64,000 nt of DNA from Symsagittifera roscoffensis (Eukaryota; Xenacoelomorpha; Acoela; Convolutidae): the NCBI RefSeq assembly GCF_963678635.1, contig NC_087062.1, positions 47,479,283 to 47,543,282 of the forward strand. The letters run 5' to 3'. The translations under genes and the position numbers were made by a program. Positions 10,646 through 20,217 of this stretch are shown here, one piece after another (positions within the stretch are counted from its first letter, which is position 1; each line of letters opens with the position of its first letter). The notes beneath the pieces are model-generated. The model was not told where the DNA came from. It saw nothing but the letters and a program-made list of their open reading frames with translations, and made no database searches.

Positions 10646-10718
10646 TTGTGTCGGGTTGCAACGTGCGACCTCGCGATTGGGAAATTCACGCCCTTTCCTC
10701 TCAGCCACTGACGCTCAA
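10646..10718 (-). pseudogene. tRNA-like relic (type II, Leu/Ser-like), copy 1
   Basis: On the minus strand the sequence reads GAGCGTCAGTGGCTGAGAGG at its start, a good A box (TGGCTGAGAGG), then a GCGA-GG-TCGC mini-hairpin like the long variable arm of tRNA-Leu or tRNA-Ser, then CGTTGCAACCC, a weakened B box. I cannot close a full cloverleaf, so it is more likely a SINE head or dead tRNA than a working gene. Duplicate at 17,487-17,562. Confidence 0.4.
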
Positions 10719-11444
10719 TCGGCAAACACTAGCCACAAACTAAGCAGAGGACAGATGCTGTGAAATAGCCAATGCTACAAGTCGTGCTTATTGCAAAACG
10801 GCCACATTATGAGCAGAACTTCAAATTGCGACTCTTAGTTGGAAAAAAGTAGTCATACTAATACACTACGATCGATAGTGCGCTAGTGTACACTTTTGAA
10901 ACCACAAGTCGAGCTATTTTTGTTCAATTTGCCTTTTTGGTATTCATGATCTTCATTTGCTTCTCATTGGATTTCTCGAACTGAAACGCCAGATTTAACG
11001 GAAATCAAAACCTCCAAAACAATATCTAATTACATTGCACTGATAACAGAATGTCAATCATTCGAGTCGCATGTATGGCATTTTTATATATGTCTAGTGT
11101 ATTCAACGCAGCAAGCTGCTTCGACAGACACAGATCTTAGTGCCTGTAACTTTTAGAACATTTTAGGCCTCTTCTACTAGATTTTTTTCGAGTTTTTTAA
11201 ATATTAAAACTAAAACTGCTGTATTTTCCATAAATTGCAGTGAGATGAATCAAGATTTTATTGGTAGCCTTCGATGTCTCTGCTCTATCGTTTCAAGTTC
11301 AAAATAGTTTGAGAAACTTTTTATTTTTAAAATTGTTAAAAAATCACAAAAACGTTTTTTGTCACAAACCTAACGAGTGTGCGATATCATACGTATGTAG
11401 TGCAGATCTGCAACTGCTTGAAGTACTAAAGTGTACTCTCAAAT

Positions 11445-11449
11445 GTATC
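11445..11449 (+). repeat. BEL left target-site duplication GTATC, duplicated copy
   Basis: GTATC directly before the LTR in duplication unit 1, carried over from the true element border at 18,290-18,294. Confidence 0.8.
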
Positions 11450-11888
11450 TGTTGCTACGCAAACAACCTCTCATTAGCAAGAATATAAAACCGAGTAATT
11501 TGAACTAAATTAAGATCGTTGGCCAAATGGTCTAGAAAAAAGCTTCAAAATCTGACCACACCAGCTCGGCGCAGGTTCGAGCCCCACAAAAAACAAATGT
11601 TTTCATCCAAACTAAAATGTATATATAACTAAAACTAATTATAAAACAAAGCAAAATGACCTTGTCTGACAGGTTATAGCCGTCTGTATGTGATTTACCG
11701 TATATCACAAAAATGCTGTTATGTTAACACGTTAAGCCGTGAATGTGCCAATTTTGTTGAGAAATTTATCCGTTCATATCGAAAAATTCTGCAATTTATG
11801 CCGTTTCCAGAACTAATTCAATTTGGTTACATCTTTCACTTATTTTTTTTGTGAGATATTTTAGGGTTTTGAGTTAAGCGCGGTCACA
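11450..11888 (+). repeat. BEL/Pao 5' LTR, extra copy made by the 6.8-kb duplication
   Basis: Starts TGTTGCTACGC and ends GCGGTCACA (439 bp). It corresponds to the 5' LTR at 18,295-18,734 with few differences. It is followed by only 741 bp of leader before the duplication junction, so this is a fragment, not a second insertion. It contains the tRNA-like module at 11,518-11,585. Confidence 0.9.
11518..11585 (+). pseudogene. tRNA-Leu-like module inside BEL LTR, copy 1
   Basis: A box TGGCCAAATGG at 11,520-11,530 and B box GGTTCGAGCCC at 11,574-11,584, 54 bases apart, with CTTCAAAATCTG between them, placing CAA where a tRNA-Leu anticodon would sit. Stems are largely unpaired. It resembles a tRNA-derived Pol III promoter, not a tRNA gene. 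Confidence 0.55.
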
Positions 11889-12629
11889 TTTTTGGCCCTG
11901 CGACCCGTAAAAGAATTGGGCAGCAATTCAATTCGAGCAGCACTTCGACTATTACTCGATTCGATTAAAACTATCAGGGTCTGGCATCAGTTGTTGTGCG
12001 AGTTTTTGGCCGAAAATCGGCGTTTGACCAAAAAAGGGCGTTTGGCCGAGTGTCGATTGGCCGAAAATGGGCGTTTGGCCAAAAAAGGTGCCCAGTTGGC
12101 TGAATTTTGCGATTCGCAGAGTGCAGTTGGCCGGAATTCGTCAGAGAGTGCAATTATCCGAGGTGACCGATTGCCAGCTGGCCGAAAGTGTTCTGCTAGC
12201 CGAAAGCGGACAGAGGCTTTTTCAGGTGTCCGTATTGTGGACTTTGGTCGACGTGGGCTAGCGTTTTCTGTTGACAACCAAAATTTTTGGATTTCTTCCC
12301 GGTGACCGCTTCAGGAACTTCAATCTTCAAAAACTTCAGTTTCCAAAAACTTGAAAGACCGATCGAAAACTTTAGTTTTTTTTGTCTGTGCGTGCTAATT
12401 ATGAATAAAAGGTTGTCAACGGTGCATCACTGGAAACATACTGCAAATTTTTGGGTGAATCCCGGATTTCAACCAACCCGATTCAAGCAAGAAAATTACA
12501 AAATTGTCATAAAATTACTTTGCAAAGAAAACAAAAGTAAATTTTGTGAAATCTTTGGTTCTTATAAATTAAATGTTAAACTATGGTTATTAGGGTAAGA
12601 ACTATGATTTGAACCTAGTAGCCGATCCG
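11889..12629 (+). other. BEL 5' leader fragment, copy 1
   Basis: Sequence after the LTR: the putative primer-binding site (TGGCCCTGCGACCCG at 11,893), a 51-bp direct repeat with TTGGCCGAAAAT...GTTTG motifs at 12,006 and 12,057, and an AT-rich stretch to the junction. The long frames over the GGCCGA repeats exist on both strands and reflect that composition, so I call no gene. Confidence 0.7.
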
Positions 12630-12841
12630 GTAGACGCTTCACTCTAATAACGGATCACCAAGCATTAGTAAGATTTCTACAAAGTAACAGAGGTAAAAAA
12701 ACCTATCAAAGCAGGTTAACTCGATGGATCGACAGACTCATCCCGTTCGATTTTGATATACATCATTTGTCAGGCAAAAAAATGGGTCTTACCGATTACA
12801 TATCACGACACCTGGTCAGTAAACCACGACCGGCATACTAA
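12630..12841 (+). pseudogene. Gypsy RNase H C-terminal part, copy 2
   Basis: Only the second half of the domain is present, starting after the catalytic Glu block. DHQALVRFLQ and GLTDYISRH are readable, with the TAA at 12,839 as in copy 1. Confidence 0.85.
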
Positions 12842-13602
12842 GACAAACAATTTGTCGTCGCACTAATCGACGATTCCGTTAAATGCTTGGAATTTCAAGA
12901 CAGCAGCAGCAATAATATATCCTTGAATGAAAATCCAATCGGTTATCTAGACACCAAAAAACTCAACCGGAACGAAAACTTTGCAACTTCAATTTCGGTT
13001 CACACACAAAACGCATTCACTGTTCATAGTCAATTTTTTCAATCTAGTTGCTCTGCTGATACGAAAAATACACTTCAAAATTAACACCTAATTGTAAAAA
13101 GTGTATGTATTCTCCTAACATTGGAGAAAAGAACAGGCGATTGCAACATGGCATGACTTTGCTCCCTTTCAAGCGAATCAATCGGAATTGCCATAGTGGC
13201 GCCCAAACGCAGCTTACCTTTGCTCCCATTAATTACGTCTCATTCAGCGATTTTCTTAACAAAACACCACCGCCCGAACTTACCGTCAGCCATTTCACAC
13301 ACCAGGTCAGACAATCAACTGAGAGCTACACCTTTCGAAGAGTAGAAAACGAGAAGGTAAACACTATCTGCCAAACAATGGAGGGAGAAGGAAAACAGGA
13401 CACAGAAAGCCAGACAGCCGCAGTGGAGGAGGAAGACACACCATTGTTCCGGAAAAACTTGAGAAAAGTTATGGATAATGAGTTCCGAGCGGCAGCCACA
13501 AGGAGAGACCGAAACTTATCACCATTGATGAACATGGTAAGACAACAGAAATGGGAGTCGTAAACAGAGCTATGGCCCTTATTTCTACAATGTGCCCACC
13601 GG
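12842..13602 (+). pseudogene. Gypsy RNase H-integrase linker, copy 2
   Basis: Same unrecognised linker as in copy 1. Differences include NKTPPPEL for NETPPPEL and CQTMEGEG for CKTMEGEG, and no new stop. Confidence 0.6.
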
Positions 13603-14330
13603 TTGTCAGTCAGAGACAAAATCTTGCTGTATGACGTTAGAGTTGTCATACCCAAACAACGAAGACCCACACTCATGGACGCGTTAGATCTGACCCATCC
13701 AGACCAAGGCGGGATGTTAGAAGCGGCTAAGCATGTGTGGTATCCCTATCTGCACCGGATTTTTGTGTCCACAGCACAAAGTTGTAAGAACTGCCGAGAT
13801 AAGTGTAAGATTATTAAAATAATCTCAGGCAAAAAGCACTATAAGACACTCGACGCGGTGGTTGAGCCTAACAATGAAATCTAATTGGATTTCGTGGGCC
13901 CATTACCGGACGAAAACGAAAAAGAAGTTTATATATTAGTGGGACTGGACCGTTTTCCACGTTTTCCTTAGGCAAAGTTTGCAACCAAAAACAGAGCGGA
14001 TACAATCATCCGCTTTATGCAAAATCATATCGTTTATCATGGGGTTCCGTATAAAATTCGATGCGATCAATCCTTTGGTTTTCGAGCCAAAAAGTTCTTA
14101 ATATATTGCAAAACCAATAATATCAAACTAATATTCGCGCCCGTGGATGACCACAGGGCAATGGGTATCGTCGAACGACTTATTAGAACCCTAAAATCGT
14201 GATTAGAAATCACGAAAATCGACAAAACAAACAAACCAAACAAACTTGCATCAGACGTGGCCGCACTAATTAAAACACTCCGCATTACGCCAAAAGCAAC
14301 TACAAAAGTATGCCGTTCGAAGCCCACTTT
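13603..14330 (+). pseudogene. Gypsy integrase, copy 2
   Basis: Same zinc-binding region and D, D, E blocks as copy 1 (VRDKILLYDV replaces VRDNILLYDV). It shares the stops after VEPNNEI (13,882-13,884), at about 13,968, and after RTLKS (14,200), proving shared prior decay. Confidence 0.88.
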
Positions 14331-14350
14331 GGGCGAAACCTAACACACCA

Positions 14351-16266
14351 TTGATTAATCATAGCACGTCACCAAAACTCTCAAATCTCTCATGGAAAAA
14401 CACTAAGCTATCCTGTTTAGATGAAAAAGTACTTACAAAACCAGCATTAACGGTGGAGGCAATGTGGGAGCGGGAGAGAAATAGCGAAGACGATATATAC
14501 CTAGTCTACAAGGAAACAGGGGCGAAGGACACAAAAGCATCAGAAAACAAGGACCACCAGTATTTGCCCAAACCTACGTTCAATCCCGTCTCAAAAACGA
14601 ATGCCACGACCGCAGACAACCAACAAGGCCAAATAAACGATGCTCAGAGCACACGAAACAACAACCCCGAAAAACGACGTGCTAAGATCCAAGCGGAGGT
14701 TGCAAACTGAAAGGATACAATTACACTGGAAGCAGCGACCTGTAAGACCAACAATTGCTCAAAAAGTTCCCAATAGGTGCGCATCTACCGCTTTCCAACA
14801 AATCTTGCAATTTACTAAAACTAAAAAGATCATTTCTAAGCGAAAAGTGCAACGACTTAGAAAATTTAAAAAACACGTAAGCCAATAAGACCGCTCACTA
14901 ATCAGGAGAAACAACAACACGAGAGAGCAGCACTAATTTTTCAAAAAGACCGATTCAAAGGTCGAGCACACACAATTAACCCTAAAACGGGACTTCAATT
15001 GGAGCAAGTCGCTAGAAAAACGAGAACACTTGCACGAAAAAAGAAAAATCCAGGGACATTTGGGCCACAATTTAAAAATATCGAAAATGGATCAAAACAA
15101 AATTACTCCTCACACACCGCGTGGATAAGAGAAGACAACAAGCAGCCGCGTGTAATAAGGCACGATGGCCTTGCCTTCGTACCGGACCCAAGGTTATGAG
15201 GAAAAAGTAGGCAGGCGGCTTTAAAGGATTTTGTGGCTTATAACCACCTACCGCGAGCCAAACACGTGTTTCCGGAAAAGAGGCCACCAGTCAAAATCCG
15301 ACCACAGAGGGAACAACCACGAGCCCCAAGCGATCACCTCCGAAGACGGTTCAGGATATCATCGAACAATCGCTGAATCGAAAAGCATTGGGATCACAAA
15401 AAATTTTTAGTACCTTTAACAGCACACCCAAACTGACACAACGTGCAAATCAGCTAGCCAAAGACCCAAAACCTCATCTGCAACAACAAACGAAGTCATC
15501 AGAGAAAATGAGCCCTAAGATAAAATCCAAAAGACGATTTGCCAAAGGTCCAGTTTGAGTGCGACACCTCAATTTCCTTGTCGTCAGATACATACCAGGA
15601 CGAAAAACACACCTTCACCAGAAAAACCAGCCGCAAAATGAAAAGACAAAGGCCACACTTGAGCAAATGTCGCCGGAGATAAGACGATTGTCAAGACAGT
15701 GAAAAAGTGCACTTGTCACGAAGCTAGGCGGGCTATCCCGATGGGACAAATCTCGAATTCTGTCGAACCTTGTTCAATAGCGCATATTGAACATTCGACA
15801 GCCAACATCAGCTCGCCAGACCAGCCGTCCGAAAAACTGCCATTGAACTCACACCCCATAAAACAAGTCAGTGTCGCCACGATAACACGTGTCAGTGTCG
15901 CCACAAATTTCCCCCGAAGAAATCATGTGCACAGAGATCCACATGGATGCAGCAACGCCAGAAAGCACGAAAATTGAGGGTACAAGCGACAACACGACCC
16001 AGATTAAACCAAATTCCCGGTAAATTCCGGACAAACCACAAAGAACGGGGGAATCTTTCAGTAAGGACTTTGAAGAGAATATGAACATTTTGCATTCCAT
16101 TTCGCCGGTTCGAGGAATTTCTGTGACATTTCAACGAGAAAAAGAAAATACCACGGAACAGCGCAATAAAATCGAACCACATGTTACTACACGCACGGAG
16201 AATATTACAGCGGAGATAAAAACCATCAAAATCATTGACGATACGAACAAGAGCGAGGAAAAGTGA
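14351..16266 (+). pseudogene. Gypsy 3' coding-like region, copy 2
   Basis: Duplicate of 7,521-9,435. It has extra damage: one added A near 14,870 shifts the frame, and changes near 15,680-15,705 add stops. The stem-loop is retained at 15,761-15,800. Relaxed decay after duplication fits a non-functional copy. Confidence 0.55.
15761..15800 (+). other. Stem-loop in gypsy 3' region, copy 2
   Basis: Identical 7 + 9 base-pair stem with GCGCA loop; the flanking bases C (15,760) and G (15,801) extend it by one pair compared with copy 1. Confidence 0.6.
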
Positions 16267-16294
16267 TATATTCTATTAACCAAAAAGAGGGAAA

Positions 16295-16630
16295 TGTTAT
16301 CTGTACGGATATTATAGTAAAACATCCATTAATGATGACATTGATTAGGTACTAGAACTACCAGTTGGTAACGTATACATAATATAGACTTAACTTACAT
16401 TAATTACACATAGAAGTCTGATGATTAAATAAGTACCTATTTCTGCGTAATGACATATGTACTAGTTTTTATGAGGCACTGTTTCTCAAATGGTTCGAGG
16501 TCAGTGTCAGCCAGACTTAAACATAGAGAGTTGTATTTAAGTTGTTATCTTTATCGTCTCATTCACAACTAGCATAGAAAGTATCAATTCCACATAGCTT
16601 ATATCTCACCTAACGAATGATGGTATAACA
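16295..16630 (+). repeat. Gypsy 3' LTR, copy 2
   Basis: Same length (336 bp) and same TGTTAT...ATAACA ends as the LTR at 9,464, preceded by the same polypurine tract. Confidence 0.75.
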
Positions 16631-17138
16631 GGGTAGGTTCATTAAATTGTTCTTCGAATTTTACGGTTTCTAGATTCAATGCTTTTTAAAGAATTTTCCA
16701 TGGTAGTTTTGGCTCACGTAATATTGTCATACGGACTAAATCAGCTATTAAAAACATATCTGATCTCCTGGCCTAACCTTTGTAAAACCACTCGTTGCAC
16801 TAAAAGATTACTGCTGGTCAAGTGTGAGGAAAGAAACACAGCCGGTTTTTCTGCTACTTCTTAGCAAGTACAAGTACCTCAAAAAAGCTTATTGAGGAAT
16901 TAATATGTTATCAGATCAAAACTATTTCAATGTGCTTTGATTGTTGTTGTTGTTAGCTGCCCGAAGGGGCGCGTTGTCAGAGCTAGGCCTCAGCTTCAGG
17001 AACCTCGCTACTTCGGCGGGACAGAGCGGCAGCAGGTCTATTGGGTCGAGTGCAGTCCGGTTTATGGGATAGCTGAAAAGATAAAGGCTGTGTAATACAG
17101 ATAAAGGCAGTGTGGAAAAGATAAAAGCTGGACAGTTC

Positions 17139-17159
17139 GGGGGGGGGGGGGGGGGGGGG
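17139..17159. repeat. Poly-G run, G21
   Basis: Twenty-one consecutive G, against twelve in the duplicated copy at 10,305-10,316. The length may also be affected by sequencing error. Confidence 0.8.
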
Positions 17160-17486
17160 ATGATCAATTGTATTCACATTACGTATTACGTATTGAGTTA
17201 AGACGACGTAACAACTAGTTTTTAGATGACAACAACTATGGAAGCTTGATTGTGACCGCTAAATCTTTGTCAATTTTTCCGCAAAATCCATATACAATTT
17301 TTAGAACTTGTGATGATATATGCTTTTGTTTAACTTTACACAAATCAAGAAACATAGCCTATAGCGAATTACTAGTTTCAGGGAAATATGAACCTTAAGC
17401 ACAGGTGAGAAAACGACAAAAAGCAGCTCTATAAAGTGTAACTAAAAAAAGAAAAGGTAGAAATAAGCCTCGAATTAGTAACATTT

Positions 17487-17562
17487 TGTTGTGTCGGGTT
17501 GCAACGTGCGACCTCGCAATTGGGAAATTCACGCCCTTTCCTCTCAGCCACAGACGCTCAAT
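17487..17562 (-). pseudogene. tRNA-like relic, copy 2
   Basis: Duplicate of the relic at 10,646-10,718. Two changes weaken it further: GTCAGTGG becomes GTCTGTGG before the A box, and GCGA becomes TTGCGA-type at the variable arm (CGCAATTGGG on the plus strand). Confidence 0.4.
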
Positions 17563-18289
17563 CGGCAAACACAAGCCACAAACTAAGCAGAGGACAGATG
17601 CTGTGAAATAGCCAATGCTACAAGTCGTGCTTATTGCAAAACGGCCACATTATGAGCAGAACTTCAAATTGCGACTCTTGGTTGGAAACAAGTAGTCATA
17701 CTAATACACTACGATCTGTAGTGCGCTAGTGTACACTTTTGAAACCACAAGTCGAGCTATTTTTGTTCAATTTGCCTTTTTGGTATTCATGATCTTCATT
17801 TGCTTCTCATTGGATTTCTCGAACTGAAACGCCAGATTTAACGGAAATCAAAACCTCCAAAACAATATCTAAATACATTGCACTGATAACAGAATGTCAA
17901 TCATTCGAGTCGCATGTATGGCATTTTTATATATGTCTAGTGTATTCAACGCAGCAAGCTGCTTCGACAGACACAGATCTTAGTGCCTGTAACTTTTAGA
18001 ACATTTTAGGCCTCTTCTACTAGATTTTTTTTCGAGTTTTTTTAAATATTAAAACTAAAACTGCTGTATTTTCCATAAATTGCAGTAAGATGAATCAAGA
18101 TTGTATTGGTAGCCTTCGATGTCTCTGCTCTATCGTTTCAAGTTCAAAATAGTTTGAGAAATTTTTTATTTTTAAAATTGTTAAAAAATCACAAAAACGT
18201 TTTTTGTCACAAACCTAACGAGTGTGCGATATCATACGTATGTAGTGCAGATCTGCAACTGCTTGAAGTACTAAAGTGTACTCTCAAAT

Positions 18290-18294
18290 GTATC
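18290..18294 (+). repeat. BEL target-site duplication, left (GTATC)
   Basis: GTATC immediately before the TG of the 5' LTR, matching GTATC immediately after the CA of the 3' LTR at 30,950-30,954. Five bases is a usual duplication length for BEL/Pao. Confidence 0.88.
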
Positions 18295-18734
18295 TGTTGC
18301 TACACAAATAACCTCTCATTAGCAAGAATATAAAACCGAGTAATTTGAAATAAATTAAGATCGTTGGCCAAATGGTCTAGAAAAAAGCTTCAAAATCTGA
18401 CCACACCAGCTTGGCGCAGGTTCGAGCCCCACAAAAAACAAATGTTTTCATCCAAACTAAAATGTATATATAACTAAAACTAATTATAAAACAAAGCAAA
18501 ATGACCTTGTCTGACAGGTTATAGCCGTCTGTATGTGATTTACCGTATATCACAAAAATGCTGTTATGTTAACACGTTAAGCCGTGAATGTGCCAATTTT
18601 GTTGAGAGATTTATCCGTTCATATCGAAAAATTCTGCAATTTATGCCGTTTCCAGAACTAATTCAATTTGGTTACATCTTTTACTTATTTTTTTTTGTGA
18701 GATATTTTAGGGTTTTGAGTTAAGCGCGGTCACA
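18295..18734 (+). repeat. BEL 5' LTR
   Basis: TGTTGCTACAC...GCGGTCACA, 440 bp. It pairs with the 3' LTR at 30,513-30,949. Over a 110-base comparison (the GCCGTCTGTATGTGATTTA region) I count about 14 differences. Confidence 0.93.
18363..18430 (+). pseudogene. tRNA-Leu-like module inside BEL 5' LTR
   Basis: A box TGGCCAAATGG at 18,365-18,375 and B box GGTTCGAGCCC at 18,419-18,429, same 54-base spacing as in the other LTRs. Being present in both 5' and 3' LTRs, it was part of the LTR before this insertion. Confidence 0.55.
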
Positions 18735-18738
18735 TTTT

Positions 18739-18753
18739 TGGCCCTGCGACCCG
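18739..18753 (+). promoter_or_regulatory. Putative BEL primer-binding site
   Basis: TGGCCCTGCGACCCG, four bases after the LTR, begins TGG as needed to pair with the CCA end of a host tRNA. I cannot assign the tRNA. Confidence 0.45.
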
Positions 18754-19800
18754 TAAAAGAATTGGGCAGCAATTCAATTCGAGCAGCACTTCGACTATTA
18801 CTCGATTCGATTAAAACTATCAGGGCCTGGCATCAGTTGTTGTGCGAGTTTTTGGCCGAAAATCGGCGTCTGACCAAAAAAGGGCGTTTGGCCGAGTGTC
18901 GATTGGCCGAAAATGGGCGTTTGGCCAAAAAAGGTGCCCAGTTGGCTGAATTTTGCGATTCGCAGAGTGCAGTTGGCCGGAATTCGTCAGAGAGTGCAAT
19001 TATCCGAGGTGACCGATTGCCAGCTGGCCGAAAGTGTTCTGCTAGCCGAAAGCGGACAGAGGCTTTTTCAGGTGTCCGTATTGTGGACTTTGGTCGACGT
19101 GGGCTAGCGTTTTTTGTTGACAACCGAAGTTTTTGGATTTCTTCACGGTGACCGCTTTAGGAACTTCAATCTTCAAAAACTTCAGTTTCCAAAAACTTGA
19201 AAGACGGATCGAAAACTGTAGTTTTTTTTGTCTGTGCGTGCTAATTATGAATAAAAGGTTGTCAACGGTGCATCACTGGAAACATACTGCAAATTTTTGG
19301 GTGAATCCCGGATTTCAACCAACCCGATTCAAGCAAGAAAATTACAAAATTGTCATAAATTAACTTTGCAAAAAAAAAAAAGTAAATTTTGTGAAATCTT
19401 TAGTTCTTATAAATTAAATGTTAAACTATGGTTATTAGGGTAAGATACTATGATTTGAACCTAGTAGCCGATCCGTCTACATTGAACCGACCGAAAAAGG
19501 ACCAAAAACAGTCCAAAAAACGATCTAAAACCAAAAAAAAATGTCAGAAAATTGCCACAGTTTTGGCAGTAACGAAATAACGTGATACAGCACCAAAAAA
19601 ATTGAGAAAAACTTTCGGAAAAGTTTTTGGAAAAAAATCTTGAAAACTCAAAAGTTCTAAGAATTACCTGACGAGTACTTGAAACTTGTCCGATTCTAAT
19701 CTCTACAGTCGCGTAGCCCTATATAAAGCAACTCGTGTCTTGAATAACTTTTATCACCGGTTCACTCCAGGTAGTTTATGGTACCTCGAGACACGATTTC
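18754..19800 (+). other. BEL leader
   Basis: Untranslated leader with the 51-bp GGCCGA direct repeat (about 18,852 and 18,903), a poly-A tract near 19,371, and an AT-rich stretch to the gag foldback. No gene is credible; the 137-codon frame at 18,738 also exists as a long frame on the other strand and is a composition effect. Confidence 0.65.
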
Positions 19801-20217
19801 TTAAAGTTTGCTTGAATCTTGACAAGTTTTTGCTATGATTAACAACGCTTCATTCTTCGAGATCAACTGTTGAAATACATCTTTGCACTTTTCTACCAGA
19901 CTCTCAACTCGCACACTTCGTTTCTTAGCCTCTATTGTCTCTTTCAAAGAGCTATGATAGTCTAACAAATTTTTTAAATGTTTTTCTCGCCTCGTATATC
20001 TTTTTAGCTTTAACAAGATATACGAGGCGAGAAAAACATTGAAAAAGAGTTGTTAGACTATCATAGCCCATTGAAAGAGGCAACAGAGGCTAAGAAGCCA
20101 AGTGTGAGAGTTGAGAGTCTGGTAGAAAAGTGCAAAGCTGTATTTGAAAAGTTGATTTCGAAGAATGAAGCTTTCACAATCATAGCAAAAACTTGTCAAG
20201 TTTCAGGCAAACCTTAA
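19801..20217. repeat. Foldback: gag segment duplicated head to head, copy 1
   Basis: The left arm 19,801-20,002 read on the minus strand and the right arm 20,015-20,217 read on the plus strand encode the same gag piece (RYTRREKH..., LLDYHS, VRVESLVEKCK, SKNEA, IIAKTCQ). The central 24 bases of each arm pair perfectly around a 12-base loop; the outer part is imperfect. The right arm has a frameshift after EKH. Either a foldback arose in the ancestral element or a piece inserted inverted. Transcription would give a long hairpin. Confidence 0.9.

Larger units (their letters stand above)
9800..11444. other. Flanking DNA between gypsy and BEL, copy 1
   Basis: No gene recognised. It holds a 20-bp repeat with a poly-G run (10,241-10,316), a GC-richer patch around 10,115-10,220, and a tRNA-like relic on the minus strand (10,646-10,718). 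The open stretch 11,261-11,488 runs into the BEL LTR and is not credible as a gene. Confidence 0.6.
5800..12629. repeat. Tandem segmental duplication, unit 1 (6,830 bp)
   Basis: This block repeats directly as 12,630-19,475. It starts inside gypsy RNase H (at GTAGACGCTTC) and ends inside the BEL leader (at GCCGATCCG). At the junction 12,629/12,630 the BEL leader runs straight into gypsy RNase H, whereas the second unit continues into authentic BEL sequence. The breakpoints share at most a base. Copies differ by scattered substitutions and small indels, about one percent by eye. Confidence 0.95.
12630..16630 (+). mobile_element. Ty3/gypsy fragment, copy 2
   Basis: Starts in mid RNase H at FTLITDHQAL and keeps the rest of the element in order: linker, integrase, 3' region and LTR. 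It arose by genomic duplication, not by transposition, since it has no 5' end of its own and sits exactly at the duplication junction. Confidence 0.92.
16631..18289. other. Flanking DNA between gypsy and BEL, copy 2 (original BEL left flank)
   Basis: No gene recognised. It includes the three 20-bp repeats followed by a G21 run (17,139-17,159) and the minus-strand tRNA-like relic (17,487-17,562). This is the DNA into which the BEL element inserted. Confidence 0.6.
12630..19475. repeat. Tandem segmental duplication, unit 2 (6,846 bp)
   Basis: Second copy of 5,800-12,629. It holds gypsy from RNase H to 3' LTR, the flank, and the BEL 5' LTR and leader, and then runs on without a break into the BEL internal region, so its right end is the original arrangement. 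The 16-bp length difference includes the longer G run. Confidence 0.95.

Noticed and set aside
11892-12305. 137-codon frame repeated at 18,738 and 23,035
   Set aside because: It sits in the BEL leader over GGCCGA repeats, where both strands are open by composition; it has no BEL gag similarity.
12630-16630. Second independent gypsy insertion
   Set aside because: It starts exactly at the duplication junction, shares the stops of copy 1 and has no own 5' end, so it is a segmental copy.
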